A DNA stretch of 64,000 bases from Kappaphycus alvarezii. Lineage: Eukaryota > Rhodophyta > Florideophyceae > Gigartinales > Solieriaceae. A program made the position numbers and the translations under genes. Below are positions 1 to 12,518 of the stretch, piece after piece. The notes beneath the pieces are model-generated. The model was not told where the DNA came from and ran no database searches. It worked only from the letters and a program-made list of their open reading frames with translations. Position 1 is the stretch's first letter. Every line of letters starts with the position of its first letter. The DNA lies in the NCBI GenBank assembly GCA_002205965.3, contig NADL03000681.1, positions 744,001 through 808,000 of the forward strand, read 5' to 3'.

Positions 1-725
1 CTTCCGCATACGCAGCAAATTTCACTACCATTTCCGCAGTGATTCGTAGTGACACGATAACCTTGCACATTGTGTCCATTAATACTGCTGGTATGTCCTG
101 AGAATGATGCCTTAGGTACATGAACTTCGTTTCTATCTGTCTTCTCTGCATTGAGGCGAGAGATTTCGGTAGCCATAACAGTCAATAGTTATTCGTAGGA
201 AAGTTTGTTTGATACAATAGCAATGGAAGAGAAGCGTTCTAGAAAGGTGCGAATTAATTTTGAAGCTTTCATCTCACTCGGTACTGCTTTGTCCAGCGAT
301 TAATGCTTGCTTAGAATTTCATGAAAGCGATTGAGATGGTCTTCCCAACTTGGTTCTTTATTGAAAGTGAGGCCTTCAATTTCTTGATACAAACTAATGA
401 CAGATTGCTCTTTTGAGGCTTTGTAAAACCTCCTAAGTGCATCCCAGAAATATTTAGCACTCATTACATTGCCTTCTATCATGGAGCTAGTCGGCGCTAT
501 CGGTCCTGCCCCTAACGTGAGGATGATCGCGGATTTAGCTCGAATGCTTAACTTGTTCCATCTTGTAATCTGCGATTGGGTTGCATTCTCAGGACTCTCC
601 TGTAGCATAAGAAGCCCTATATCTTCTCTTTGAATGTATTCTTTCATTCAAGGCCTCCGGTGCATGAAGTCCTTGGTGCCGAAAAGTCGCGGTAACTTTC
701 CAAATGAATCTATGTCACCACTCAT
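1..725 (-). pseudogene. Ty1/copia-type gag, broken
   Basis: Structural protein of a copia-class LTR retrotransposon, read right to left from ATG at 723-725. The best part (647-303) has the copia gag layout: an ILTLGAGP-like stretch, AKYFWDALRRFYKAS, then W-E-D-H-L-N-R-F near its end. Beyond a frameshift near 300 the homologous frame continues to the window edge, where C-C-V-C-G begins a probable CX2C zinc knuckle. There are at least three lesions: an in-frame TGA at 648-650, the shift at about 300, and a TAA near 190. No integrase or RT is visible because the element runs off the left edge. The copia assignment is by recognised pattern, not by search. Confidence 0.75.
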
Positions 726-3700
726 TTTGAAAGGGCTCTTTTGTGTAATCATCATGACGCTGGGTGGCTCTAGGTTTCTTTGAGAGGCAAGGGCAAAGAT
801 CGACGATAGATAGAAGATGATGGATTGGGGGGTGCAAAGAGAATTTTTTATGCGGGAGTGAAAATTCAAACTCAAGGCGATGCCACCATATGAAAGGACA
901 GCCTCGTGCCTCTGTGCACATCTACGGGTACTTTCAGGTTATTTGAGGTGATTTCTGGGCACAACAGTTACAATCGCATACAGAATGATTGCATAAATAA
1001 AGAGGATTATCAATATCTGATGCACTTCAAAAATCAATGAACTATGGTGAAAAACGTTAGAGAAACTGTTTTATTATGTAATTAGAGATTTAAAAGGATA
1101 AACAGTATGCGGAATAGGGTTCTAATTATTTAATATTTCTATTGATTGTCTACAATGCTTAGATCAGGGATATAGTTCAATTTTGGTGGCTGCAACCATA
1201 CGCTAGCGTAATAAACTTGCGTCTATTCGATTGAGACCGAGTCACCCTACGTTCCAACAACTATTGAGCTACACTAATTTTCAAACCATCTTATAGCTCC
1301 CGTGCGATAGGTAACAACACCAGTAACAGAGTTAGAATATCACGGGTGCTTTATTGCCTTTTCTCTATCCTAAATTACATTAACAGAGCTCTTAGCCTCG
1401 CATCTAGGCCACCTTTCAATATTTTGACAGAAGTTGTTACCACCGTAAAATAGATAATGTCTACTTGAATCACTTCAAAACCCAGCAGACGCAAATACCA
1501 TTCCGTTGTCGACACTAAGACGAGAAGCATGTCATCATTATTTCTTGAGCTTTCTCCTAGTAATATATTCGTCTTGAGAACATTATTCTCGAGCTGCAAT
1601 TCAATCTAATCTTCTTCCACTAGTCTAATATTTTCTTAACAGTATGTTTTCGGGACATAGTTTTGAACCAATATGCGAAAGTCTGAATCCAATGCGAAAA
1701 TGGATTTTTTTGTGCATAATAAGGGTTTGTTTTCGCGTTCGACACAATAAGAATATGCTCGCCTATGTAGCTGTTTCTCACAATTTATGTTCAACATATG
1801 CAACCTTTCGTGCGATGTATGCAAGAAATATTGTGTATGTCGAGCATAAAACCAAGCTTTCTCAAACGTTCATATTCGTTCCGTGAATATTCGTGCAATT
1901 TTATGCCAAGGCAGAAAGATCCCGTATTTGGCCTGAACATATTTTCACCCCTGCTTTGTCGCGGCCAGAACTTTGTATATATTTTTATAGATGCATAAAC
2001 TCCATTATATGACATGAATGTTCCCCTCTGACCATATTTGCCGCGAATTCACCAAAAATGCATCGGGCAGCCAAATTTGACAATCAAATGCGGAAGAAAA
2101 AAGTCTGCAGATCATTTAAAATACCTGATTGTCATGTTACTTTCTCATCAATAGCAAACTTTCCCTTCATAATTTACTCAAAAATTTCTGTAATGCTGGA
2201 TTTCGTCCGACCTCCGCCGTCTAAATCTACAGATTTTCGTTCTGTCATCGGTAAAGGACCCAATGAGCTATTTTGGACTGCGTAATACCAACTGCGATGT
2301 AGAGGTTTGAGACCAAACGTATATAAGTTTAATATCTTGACTTCTGGAATCTGCGTTTTTACTAATAACCGCAGTGCACTATGAATCTGATAGCTGTTGA
2401 CTACCTTTAGTGACTAAACAGCTAGTAAGATATCCATACAGCCACAGAGAAAGGTACAAAGGGCTTCCACTCAAACAAAATGGTGCAGATCGTACAACGC
2501 TGCGATTTTGAAATGATATAAAAACCGTGAAAGCTCTCTCTTTTAGTTTCGTACAATTATCACGGTTCGTTGCACACGCACAAAATTTGCTCTCAAGAAG
2601 TACAGTGATCCGTTGCGTTTGAATTATTTCAAATCTGGTGCACGCAAAGTGATTCGTTTCCATTGAGTTGGGATATGCGAGAAGCGGAGAGTTCACGAAA
2701 GAGTCTCCTAATACTACTTTTGTTTCTATTTGTGGTTGTAAATGTGTGCCCTCTGGTTTCTCCTGATGTAAAGCATTGATTTGGTGGTAAAACTTTTGCT
2801 GCATTTCAAAAGGCAATAGTGCAGTCTTCCCGCAAAAAGGATAAACTAAACATTAGTAGAGCCGCGGGAAACGTTTAAGATGCGTCAAAAAATGAACTGA
2901 AACTTCCATGGCTCAAGCTGCTGCTGCGATTCGGTTCGCTTTCTTTACGACTGATTCCGCGTTTTTTCCAATAATTTTCGCTCGTCATCTCTAAAATGAA
3001 TTTCTCGAACGCTAAAAGCTCTCCATTCGCAGCCATTCGCCCCAATACCTCACCTCTTAACTGAATCCCAAACAATTGTATCTCCGTTGCCACAACTTTT
3101 TTTCTGCTCATTTTCTCTCTTTCTTTACTCTTTCCCCTTTTCACGCGGCCTACCTCCCTGTTTCTCCCCGCCACTCCCATCTATGCCCTTATTATTTTGC
3201 TTCATAGCGCTACTGACTAATTAAAGCCCGAAAGTTCACTTTTCGTCACTTATAACTTTTGCTATGTCTCTTTTCGACGTCTACTTCGAGAAAAAATCCC
3301 GGTGTCTCCGTCAACCCCCTTAATTTTTCATTCATTTCGCCAGCCTCGGCCCCACCCCCTGGCATTTGTCTGTCTATTCTTTCCTTGCGGTCATAAAACC
3401 TCTGTAAGGGCTCATACTGGTTTTACATGCTTCACCGTGTGACATCTCGATTAATTCTCGGGTTCTCGTCTGCACCCGTCGCGGGCACCTTCAATTTAAT
3501 TCTATTTATCGACAAAAATTCATTGTGCACTTTTGAATTTGCTATCTTTCTCACAATAACCATATCTTCGATAGACTCAAAACGGAGTGGCGGCCTTTTT
3601 CTCCAAAGTACCAACACTTTGAGTGTATAAAATGCCGAGAATGAGACGTAACCGTCAGTGGTCAAATCAATCGGAGGTTGAGAGAGGTGGGAATGAGGGT

Positions 3701-6700
3701 GGGGAAATAGGCGCTCGTTTTTGGTAGTTTTAGTCCTCTCCATGATAAAATTTCGGGTGCTGGCTGAACCGCCGCAAAGTATTCACTTCTGCAGCTTCAT
3801 TTCTCACGACAATTTTTCACTTGTCTTCAGTAACTACCGACATTTCAGCAAATATCCTAACGACTTCATCCCATAAGTCTGCAATTGAAATAAGACTGTA
3901 ATTTCTTTCCTAAAAATTGGCAATTTCATTTCTGATTTTTTCGTTCATGAAATCTCTTGGATTGTACACTGACTGACCGCCTTATTGAATCCGATTGTAG
4001 CCATATATCTAGATAAAAATACTTAACAACTTTAGTGTCTATATACCATAGCGCTTTCCTCATATGAATCCAACTTCGCCCTTATATGAGGCAGTTTTTG
4101 TCCCTATATGAGGAAGAAAAGAGTTTAACTTACTATATTATAGTGATCAATTAGGTTTCGGGGGTCGCTGTTTTAATCAAAAGTTTTTCGTAAAGAATTA
4201 ATTACAGCTAACATCTATCCGAACAATTTCTGCCCTTTTCAGTAAGATGCAGCAGCATCCAATTTTAAATACTTTATTTCAACTTTTCTTACATTCACTG
4301 TGATAAAGACATATATAGCTAGCCGGAGCTTGCTGAATCAGGGATCGTAGGCCCGAAGATTCCTATGGTAACTCCACTGGGTGTGACTAAGCTGCTGTCT
4401 TAGTGTGGCAATAATTTGTTCACTTGAAGATGAGTCAGAAAGCTGTAACGTCCCACATAGGGATAACTAAACAAGCCATAGACAACGGCTACTTTCTTAT
4501 TTTATAATATTCAAGTTAAAAAAGTAGAGAGTTACAGAAATAGAACTCGCGGGAACTTTTTTCTTTTACATAGAAATTCGAACTATTTTTCATCATCTCG
4601 GAATCTTATTTAAAGTCCATTTGATTTTTGGGCGAATATGATAAATAAATCAACGTTTTTTGTGCTCACGTGACATACACAGATATCTTTCAAGGCCATT
4701 TTAACGGCAAGAAGAGCAAATAAACTCGACAGCGACCCTGTAAGATAGGTTAGTATGTTCACTATTATCTAACTTCCTCTCCTCGGTATTGCAGCAATAT
4801 GGGCTCAAATAATAGCAGCATGATCTAACACTGCGTCATGATCCTTATTAATGTACAGCTAGATTTTCTACGCTCTATTCAATCGTAAAATTTTTGAATG
4901 AGTTCCTCAGCAATAATCTTACAAAAATTAGATTGCGATAATAAAGTTCCTGATCCGCACGAAGTCTTCAAAATTAACTATAAATCTACATTTTGATCTT
5001 TCACGGATATTAATTTGCCAGGAATTGTATTTTTTGTGACATAATCTTTCAAAAGCTACGAACTGGAATATAATTTGACCCAGCCTCATTTGTAGAGATC
5101 ACTTCGACTTGGAGACTTAAACCTTATCATTATAATAAGAAATCTAAAAAATTCAATATCTCCTCTGACAAAACAGGTTGTATTCTAACGTTAATCAATT
5201 GTTTATTTTTAAGCTCACGCATTAAATTAATGTTGCGTAGCGATATCAACCTCATAAAGAATTCAAATACGATAAATGTCGGGTAGCACATTCATAAGTG
5301 AGAGTAATACCACAGCATCCTATCATTTTGAAGAGATTTTCGAAAATTTTCATTAAATATGTAAACATCTCCTGAATAGTCCACAATCTCCATGCAAAAT
5401 TTCAATGGCATCTATTTTTGGCACCGTGGAATCATCTGAATTCACATCTGCGGCGGACGGGGACGATTTGAAGAATCTAAATCTTCATCCTCGCGTTCAT
5501 TTGACAACTGAGCAGGTTTAGTCTCGGTTAAAACCTCTTTTGGGAATAACACTGCTTTGTATTGACAATCTCCTGAGTGGTAGTTTTGAGATAGTCACGT
5601 ATCTTCCAGCCTGCTTCCACTGACTTCCTCCTCCGCCAATTACAATATCAAAATGGAAGTCGGTGATGTTTCTAAAGATCAATTTCTTCATCCGAGCTGA
5701 ACCATAAAAGAAACTTTCATTCCGAAGTTGACCTGACAAGAGAGGCTCAGCATTGATTATGACTCCTTGTAACGGTTCGTAGATGCATTGTTAGGAGGGA
5801 AGAAAAAATCGAAAGTACCGTGTGTGACCGTGTCAGGGAAACTTGTTCATGTGGTGAGCAGAGTCCAATTCTCGAAAAATTTGTTTTGATAGACTATCTC
5901 CATACATTAATCGGATCAGAAAAAGACGGCTTCAATTTTTGTATTTTAAAATGGTTGTTTAGGAGTTTTCTCAAGTGAGGGCAATGGTCAAATAGTCACG
6001 AGACATGATATCCCCCTTTTTACTTACGGTTCCTATCTGTACGTTTCTGTTGATTAAACAGAAGCAAGGCTCATTCTGAACGATATTAATACAACGCGTG
6101 GGGAATCTTCGGTAGCTTTTCTACATTCATCAACGGGCTATTGAAAATTTTGTTGGGCCGATAAGCGCTAACTTGAACAAAAAGGAGCACTAAAGCCTGC
6201 TAGACTGCTTAGGTTAACTATGCGTATGTTTTGGAATTTGTTCTAGGGTATTTCGATGAAATGAGCCACGCTTTTCGTTCAAAGGTGAGCACTATATCAA
6301 TCATTTAGCCTCTTGTCGCTAGAGTCGGGAGTTTTCCGTGCTCCCAACTGTCAAAAATGGTCGTGATCTACAATATTGTGCTTAGAAAACATAAGTTATA
6401 ATGCGAAAAGTGTGAATAGACGAACTTGTTCAACAGATGTTACTCCTATCAGCTACAATTGATTAGTAAGTGCTGAATGTTTGCAAGAATTGTACTTGGG
6501 CTAGAAAACGAATTAATCTGTGTCGTCAAGCATGGAGCTGTTCAAAACACTTCCCTAGACCCCATTTGTGATGAATACACGTTTACTAGACGCATAAATA
6601 CTATAAATTCGCCGTTTGGGTAAAACAATGTGTACCAACGATACCTTTCGAAATCGAAAAGGTTCGCGAAAAATCATTTTAATGCTCATTTTGCTCTTTC

Positions 6701-6794
6701 AATCACACCAGTGTGAGCTAACGTAAACAAATGCGAGAAAAATGGTAGCAATAATGAGAGAATTTACGGTTTTTATTTGCATGAAAGCAAGCAA
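726..6794. other. AT-rich stretch without recognisable genes
   Basis: About 6 kb of low-GC sequence. Open frames are short (145 codons at most, 2,379-2,816 minus, and 101 codons, 2,875-3,180 minus) and resemble no family I know. The part next to the copia gag (about 726-950) should hold the leader, and possibly the 5' LTR, of that element, but I found no second LTR to define it. No tRNA, rRNA or long repeat was seen. Confidence 0.6.
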
Positions 6795-6920
6795 TTGTGA
6801 CGTGTACACTTGTGTATATAGATAAAGATATATTATGGGGATAGCGAGCCATAGCCGAGCATCCTATTGGTGCCAAGGGTCTGAGAACAAATAACATCGG
6901 CGGCACTTCGGCACACAAAT
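6795..6920 (+). repeat. Degenerate copy of the DIRS terminal-repeat family
   Basis: Resembles the start of the repeats at 55,234-55,413 and 28,768-28,916. Shared landmarks in order are TGACGTGTACAC, TGTGTATAT, AAGATAT, TAGCGAGCCA and GCCGAGC. No adjoining DIRS coding sequence is visible, so it is probably a solo or orphan terminal repeat. The copy is diverged and its right limit is approximate. Confidence 0.55.
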
Positions 6921-7369
6921 ACTTTGTACAGTGTAACCCCGTTGTCAGCATTGGTATCGGTCAAGTGGTTTACTATGCAAAGAACGGGGGTATGTTGAAG
7001 GCAGGGAAAAACTCACTGCTTTCTAAAAAGGTCTATAATCGTCGTTTGGCTCAACTGGTACTGCTTTTGCACCCTCAGAGCTCGTTGGCAGCCTAGAATC
7101 ACTTTCCTAACACCGCCGTCAATCTTTTTTTAACGTTCAAGGACGGTCCGAGCAGCTGTAAGGCACTTAAAGTCCTCCTCTAAATTGGGCACTTCCTCCA
7201 CGTAATTTTTCTGATCTGAACCATTCTCCTCCTCTTCTTGATTTGACACTCCTCCAATAAAACTCTCCTATCTCCTTTTTATTTCTCTGTTGAATAACTT
7301 CATCCTTATTTTCTGGATTGAGAAAAATTAAAAGACATTTTGTTAAATTGTACACCATGCTCTCGTAAA

Positions 7370-8379
7370 TCCCGGGCAATTTGATCCCTCGTTTCCGTTC
7401 CAATCTGTCTAAAAATATCATCGTCTGCATTAAGCTGCTCCCCAAGGCAATGGTTAAAGCAATGTGATATAACTTCATTCGACAGCAGACGTCATTCTTC
7501 CTCCACCTATCGAGCTGCAATGATGCCATCATCCAGCGGCTGGATGCAACTGATTGTAATAGGTGGCAGAAACTGAACATCAACATTATTCAAAACTGCA
7601 AGTATGTCCTTAGTTCCATGTGCCGAGCAATTGTCAATAAAGAGCAAAATTTCCTGTCTTTTGTTTTCCCGACGTAGTTTGGACGTAAAAGCCAAGCAAA
7701 GAACAGCACTTGGTTCATCCACGCTTTTTAGTTAAACTGGTAATCAAAACCAAGTCCATGGCCATATTTACCTCCAAATGGCCGAGGACGCTCGGCGTTT
7801 CCAATAATCATCATGGGATACTTTTCGGTCCCTCCCAGTTACAACATGCTATGAACGTAATCCGGTTCTTGTCCTTTTTCATATGTTCTTTCGATAAGAT
7901 TCACTAATCTTCGCCTGAATGTTAGGCATGGCCAGTGTCAAAGCTGTTTCGTCGCAGCTAAGTGCTTCTCCATGTACACAACGAAACTTAATCTCATGTC
8001 GGTTCTGAAACCGGTGTAACCAGCCCTTCGAAAACCTTTATGCCAGCTTTTGGTCCGGCGGTACATGCTTGTTTGCTTCAACCATCAGTAACGAGGCCTT
8101 CTGTGTCAAAATAGCCCCACTAATCTGAATGCCCTGACGCACCCTATCTGAAAGCTACGTAAATAGGGCACGCTCAAGTCTTGGGGCGGCAACTGAGCGT
8201 AGATTTCGAATGCGGCCTTCAGCGAAGGTGGAATAATAAGTCAATTTGGAGGACAGAATGTGGAAAATGGTTGTTTGATTCGGGTTTTTTGACAAATTAA
8301 AGGTACGTCGTGCCCACAGGGCAAGGCTAATCTGGCTTCGTGGCTCTTTTTTCTTTCTTTTTTTGCTCATTCTCAGCAA
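7370..8379 (-). pseudogene. pogo/Tigger-type (Tc1/mariner superfamily) transposase, broken
   Basis: Cut-and-paste DNA transposase with the CENP-B-like layout. The N-terminal helix-turn-helix (8,379-8,155) contains SLALWARRTFNLSK. The second DNA-binding domain (about 8,130-7,970) contains KGWLHRFQNRHEIKFR and HGEAL. The DDE catalytic core follows, with CDETAL (first Asp, about 7,950), an internal GTEKYPMMIIGNAERP-like stretch, LLFIDNCSAH (second Asp, about 7,650) and IQPLDDGII (third Asp, about 7,520). A Tc5-like tail with a SHCFNHC motif follows. The frame changes or stops several times, so this copy cannot encode active transposase. No terminal inverted repeats were identified. Confidence 0.85.
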
Positions 8380-9017
8380 TTATTCGCTTTTTTGTCGACA
8401 TTGATACTTTGTGGCATCTTGGCAGCGAAACGTTGTCGGAGGAAAGGGTGAGGAAGGAAGCGACAAGTTGAGTCATAGATGATTATCCAAGGTCCACGAG
8501 GGAGAGGTGTGATTTAAACCCTGTGAGGACAAGCTGGTTTCATAAAAGCTGTACGTATCAGCCGGATGCTGTTTTGATTCCTCTCAGCTGAGTTAACATG
8601 TTTTGTACGTTTCATCTCAAACGGTCTTTGGGAGTGCCAATGGTAAACAAATCGATCGTTACAAAACGAAATTGCAATCAGTATGCGTAGCTGTGACCAC
8701 GAGTCATGCATGACCTGGGGGAATGGACACTAAATTTAATTAAAAAAATAGGGTGGGAAAAAATAATGGTATGCAATTATGCGGGGGTCGTGGAACCTTG
8801 CGTTTCCAGGCCATATTCACCGATTTTTTATGCGGTCAGGAAAAATCCTATGCATGTTTCGGGGATATGCGGAGAGTGAGTGATGCTGACAACGGGTTTA
8901 CACTGTATCCCTATTTCTCTAGTCAGAGAAAATCTCCTTGTGTAAGCCGGGTAGTGACATTTTCTGAACAGGTGCGAACAAAAGTACCTACGAAGTAACG
9001 GCGGGTCTTTCTTAAGG
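8380..9017. other. No recognisable gene between Tigger relic and DIRS element
   Basis: An 81-codon plus-strand frame (8,753-8,998) has no recognisable motif. The left end of the DIRS-like element probably lies here or just beyond, but no copy of its terminal repeat could be seen. Confidence 0.5.
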
Positions 9018-9030
9018 TCAAGACGAACCG

Positions 9031-10080
9031 TTGGACGTGGCCGCAGGTAGCTGCGTGGGTGGGGAGCAGAGCAATGTAGCCGATCTCTTGCGCACCATGA
9101 CAACAAGAGGAGTCAATTCGTTATGGCGGGGAACGGCGTCCAAGGCCGAAGTTTGGGGTTCCGTCCTGGTGGCGCCGAGATATGTGGTGAGAGCAGTTAA
9201 ACACGGCGTGTGGGACATGCTAACAGTTCCGTTCACGAAGGGGATGGTGATTGGGGATATACCTCTAACGGAAGAGGACACGGCGCTTGCGGGGAAAGGA
9301 GTTGGAGAGAGTTGTGTGTGCCCGGATCTTCGAGGAGATAAGCAGGGAAGAGGTGGATCATATTTCGGGGAGGGGAACATGGTCTCGTCATCGTTCGTGG
9401 CATAGAAAGGAAAGATACTGGAGGGAAGGCGATTTTTGTCACCAATTTCAGGCGGGAGCAAGTAGTGGCCGAAGTGGACACGGTGAAGTGTTTCGCGATG
9501 GAGTTGTGGAAGGGGGACAAGTTGATGTCCTGGGCTTTCAAGAGCGGGTAAACATACTTTTACCCCCATCCGGACGTCCTGTACTACTTTTTGTTCCGAT
9601 ATTACCACTGTCTTGCTCTCCCGTTCGGGTGGGGGAGGTTGGGATACTGGTTCTACAAAATCCTGCGTCCGTTGGTGAAGTATATGAGAGAGTGTAGGAA
9701 TACCGCGTGGTCCCTTACATTGAGGATTCCCTGATCGCTCCCAGTCGTTCAGGGAAGGTGGCGGCGATGGGAAGTGCGCCGAAGCAAGGCAGGTCTTGCG
9801 TGGGCTATTCAAAAGGTTGGGCTTGGTGAGGCACCTGGACAAAGGAAGCTGGGACGGAGAGGCGGGAGCATCTGGGAGTGCTGTTGGACACGCAAGAGAT
9901 GAGGGTGTACGTGACAGACCGGAAGCTGAGACACGTACAGAGGATGGTGAAGAAGCTAGTGGTCTTGGCTCACAGGAACCGGAGGCTGGTGCCACTGGGG
10001 TTGCTCCGCCGGTTCTGTGGCGTGTGTTTTATCTCACCTTGGCTTTTCCGATGACGCGTTTCTTTACACGCTCGATCTAA
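9031..10080 (+). pseudogene. DIRS reverse transcriptase region, copy 1, broken
   Basis: The first 125 codons match the pol start of copy 2: RYVVRAVKHGVWDM against QYVVRAIKFGISNM, then IPLTEED against VPQTEED. Further matches occur in shifting frames, including an RT core stretch near 9,700-9,740 (PYIEDS, corresponding to PYIDDF in copy 2) and a thumb-like segment ending RRFCGVCF near 10,020. The change of the second RT catalytic aspartates region from IDD to IED and the many frame changes indicate a dead enzyme. Confidence 0.7.
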
Positions 10081-10339
10081 TTCGATATGTCTACATCGGG
10101 GCGTCGATTGGGGAATGGAGCGGAGCGCGAGGAGCGAGGGCCTAGTCTGCAGCGAGCCCGCGCGAGCGAAGGAGTTTTTGGGTGACGGTTCTGACGCACG
10201 GACGGAAAGGGACGGGAGCGGACGTTTGCATGTGGGGACAGAATAGGACGGGGAGGATTCGAGGGGACGTTAAAGAGGGTTCGATTGAGCCAGCAGCCCC
10301 TAATAGACTTGGGTTTTTGGCGTTCATTTGTGCGTGGCG

Positions 10340-10799
10340 AGGGGAGGGATCTGAAAAGGGCCCATCCGGACATCGTGATGCACAGCGACGCAGGAGACGT
10401 GGGATATGGGGGGACGCTAGGGTTCGACGAGGGGCAAGGGGTGCCAGGTTTTTGGAGGGGTCAAGTTTTTGGGGAGCAGGAGACCGAGCGCACTCGATAA
10501 CTTTGAGGGAGCTGCGAGCGGTGCGACTCTGACTGCAAGGGCATTTCGCAGCGCACGACTCACGGCCGAAAATACGCCGATTGTTGCTTTACAAGGACAA
10601 TAAAGCTTTGGTTGCCATCGTGAACGCAACGGTTTCGGCGTCCAGGCCGATGATACCAGAGTTGCTGAAACTGCAACTCCTCCTTCAAGCATGGGGGGTG
10701 CGGATTGATGCAAGGTGGATACTGTCGATTGTGGACCGCTTCGCCGACAAGCTGTCTAGAATGTGGGATCCGGGGATGCGAGAGCGACGACGGAAGTAG
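10340..10799 (+). pseudogene. DIRS RNase H domain, copy 1, broken
   Basis: MHSDAGDVGYGG (about 10,377-10,412) is the RNase H strand carrying the first catalytic Asp, matching MHSDAADVGYEG in copy 2. It is followed by PGFW-GQVF and L-R-E-L-R-A, the helix carrying the Glu, then LLLYKDNKALVAIVN, carrying the third acidic residue. The tail contains ASRPMIPELLKLQ and DRFADKLSR, typical of the RNase H to recombinase junction in DIRS-type pol. Frames differ between blocks. Confidence 0.75.
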
Positions 10800-11009
10800 T
10801 GGAGTCGATCATGGGTAGTACGGGCTAGACGAGGGCTGTGATCCGTTTCATGCCGATGCGGTAGACCATAGCGGCGTGCAGGAAGTTTCTGGCAACGCAG
10901 ATGGAGAAGGATTGGAGGACGGGAAGGAGCAACTGCGGAATCTCCCGTTCAATTTTCTGGTGCTAGTCTTGAGTATGATAGAGGAGGAAGGGGGATGGGA
11001 GTGCTCTTC

Positions 11010-12150
11010 GCGCCGCTATGAACTGCGCAACCATGGTTCGAGCGCTGGCACGGTCTCAGCTGAAGAATCTTAATGCTGGGGAACGGAGGGGGTACCGCAA
11101 GGAGAGCGGGCGTCAACGAGTGATGAAAGCTGGTGGTAGCCAGATAGGGTGCAGGAATACTGGACTTCCGCGGTTGAGCACGATTTTTATGGCAAGAGTA
11201 GGATGGGACGTACGGGGGATACGAGAGGCAGCGTTGAGGTAGCCGAACTTTGGTGGAGTATAGATGGGCGGGAGGCACTTGGAGGCATCGCGCGAGTCAG
11301 TTGGGACGGTGGTTGGCGTATTGTGATGAGGAGGGACGGACACCATTACCGGCGGAGGAGGGGACGTGCTGGCATATAATGTGTATCTCTCTCTGGAGGC
11401 CGCGTGGGGCCTTCCTCTGCATGTCAATACTTTTCCGCCATTTCAAGATACCATGAGGACGCTGGATACAGTTCCCCCACTGGGACTCAGTTAATGGCCA
11501 TCCTCCTGAAGGCGTATGAAAAGAACAGGGACCGCATGGATAGTAGCCAAAGGTGCAGAGAGGGTGCCAGGTCGCAAAATGTTTCGGGTTGTCCAGCTGG
11601 GGATGAGTACGAGGGATGTCGAGTTGTTGGGGAATTGCACAATGATTCTGTTCGCGAACATCTTCCGGTGTCGGTCGGTTACGATGAGCCATGTTATACC
11701 GGATCACGTGATGGTTCAAAGGCATGGGACGATCGGCGCTGGTAATACGCACCGCAAGGGAAAATCGACAGCCAGGGCTTTGGTGCTTGACTACCCAGAA
11801 ATCCGAATTGGCCGCCAACATTGTTGGGACACCCTTATCAGGCACTGGAACGGTGGATGCGATTACGGTGGCAAAGCGAGGGGATCTTTAGCGCGCGAAG
11901 AGAAGGGGTTCGAGGGGTTGCGGGCTTGGCGGTCTCGATGGAGCGGGTGTTTGCGGAGTTAGGTGTCGCGGCACCGGAGGGAGGTACTACGGCAGTTACA
12001 GCCTGCGTATTGGGGGGTTCAACGAATTAGTGAACCTCGAGTTTACCACCGCATTGATTATGCAGACGATGGACGGGAGTTCAGAGTCGATGTTTCGAGT
12101 TTTCTTGTACAGTACTATGATACTGTAGCAGCGTTGAGCGTAGCCCGGCT
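11010..12150 (+). pseudogene. DIRS tyrosine recombinase, copy 1, broken
   Basis: Site-specific recombinase thought to integrate the circular DNA made by these elements. The N-terminal core-binding domain matches copy 2: EYRWAGGTWRHRASQL and RWLAYCDEEGR around 11,250-11,345. The catalytic domain follows. RCRSVTMSHV near 11,680 should carry the first Arg, HRKGKST near 11,750 the strand with the Lys, SYSLRIGG at about 11,998-12,022 the box II H-x-L-R, and MFRVFLYST near 12,090-12,118 aligns with the VYFD segment that carries the catalytic Tyr in copy 2. Here box II His is Tyr and the nucleophile position is not conserved, so the enzyme is presumed inactive. Several frameshifts are present. Confidence 0.75.
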
Positions 12151-12221
12151 CCCAACTGGGTTTTGCGTATCTTGTGGGAGGTGCGGTAAAAATCGAAACT
12201 GTAAACTGTACAGTACGGTAC

Positions 12222-12518
12222 TGTTACGGCTCAATTAGTACGTGGCATGTGCACGTGTATTTCAGTCTAGTACAGTGACAGTTGCATTATGGACTACTGC
12301 ATTAATGCATTCGTGTCAAATGCAACTACGGCATTCGATTCAATTACTGCATTTGATGCATTTTAGTGCACAGTTCGGTAGTACATTAGTGACTTTACAG
12401 CACCTCGCTAGTCTATATAAAGTGCCCCTGGCCTGGTCTCCAGGCCCAGAGAGGCATCAGTGTTCGTGTGACAAGCAACCTGATCCGTGCTTTACAGTCT
12501 TCGCAGTAAGCTGTAACA
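12222..12518 (+). repeat. 5' LTR of the gypsy element
   Basis: Begins TGTTACGGCTCAATTAG and ends CAGTAAGCTGTAACA. It matches 20,903-21,211 along its length with a few substitutions and small indels. A TATA box (TATATAAAG, about 12,414-12,422) and a perfect 7-bp hairpin with 3-nt loop at 12,430-12,446 mark the likely promoter and transcript start. A cluster of ATTAATGCATT/TGCATTTGATGCA repeats lies in the upstream (U3) part. Confidence 0.9.
12413..12422 (+). promoter_or_regulatory. TATA box of the 5' LTR
   Basis: CTATATAAAG in the U3 part of the LTR, about 10 bases upstream of the hairpin at 12,430-12,446. The 3' LTR copy reads CTATATGAAG, so only the 5' copy keeps a perfect box. Confidence 0.6.

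Larger units (their letters stand above)
9018..12160 (+). mobile_element. DIRS-like tyrosine-recombinase retrotransposon, copy 1
   Basis: Contains, in order, a pol N-terminal region (9,031-9,405), remnants of reverse transcriptase, an RNase H and a tyrosine recombinase, all colinear with copy 2 at 55,234-59,438. The combination of RT/RNase H with a tyrosine recombinase rather than a DDE integrase defines DIRS-type elements. Unlike copy 2, this copy keeps the whole recombinase C-terminus. Its right end lies less than 100 bp from the gypsy LTR at 12,222. No ORF1 (gag-like) and no terminal repeats are visible, so both ends are approximate. Confidence 0.8.

Noticed and set aside
9018..9995. 325-codon open frame on the minus strand
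   Set aside because: It is the shadow of the DIRS pol on the plus strand, which has clear homology to copy 2; the minus translation is Pro/Ser/Leu-rich without motifs.
12218..12221. GTAC as firm target-site duplication of the gypsy element
   Set aside because: Only 4 bp and GTAC is very common in the surrounding DNA, so it is mentioned but not relied on.
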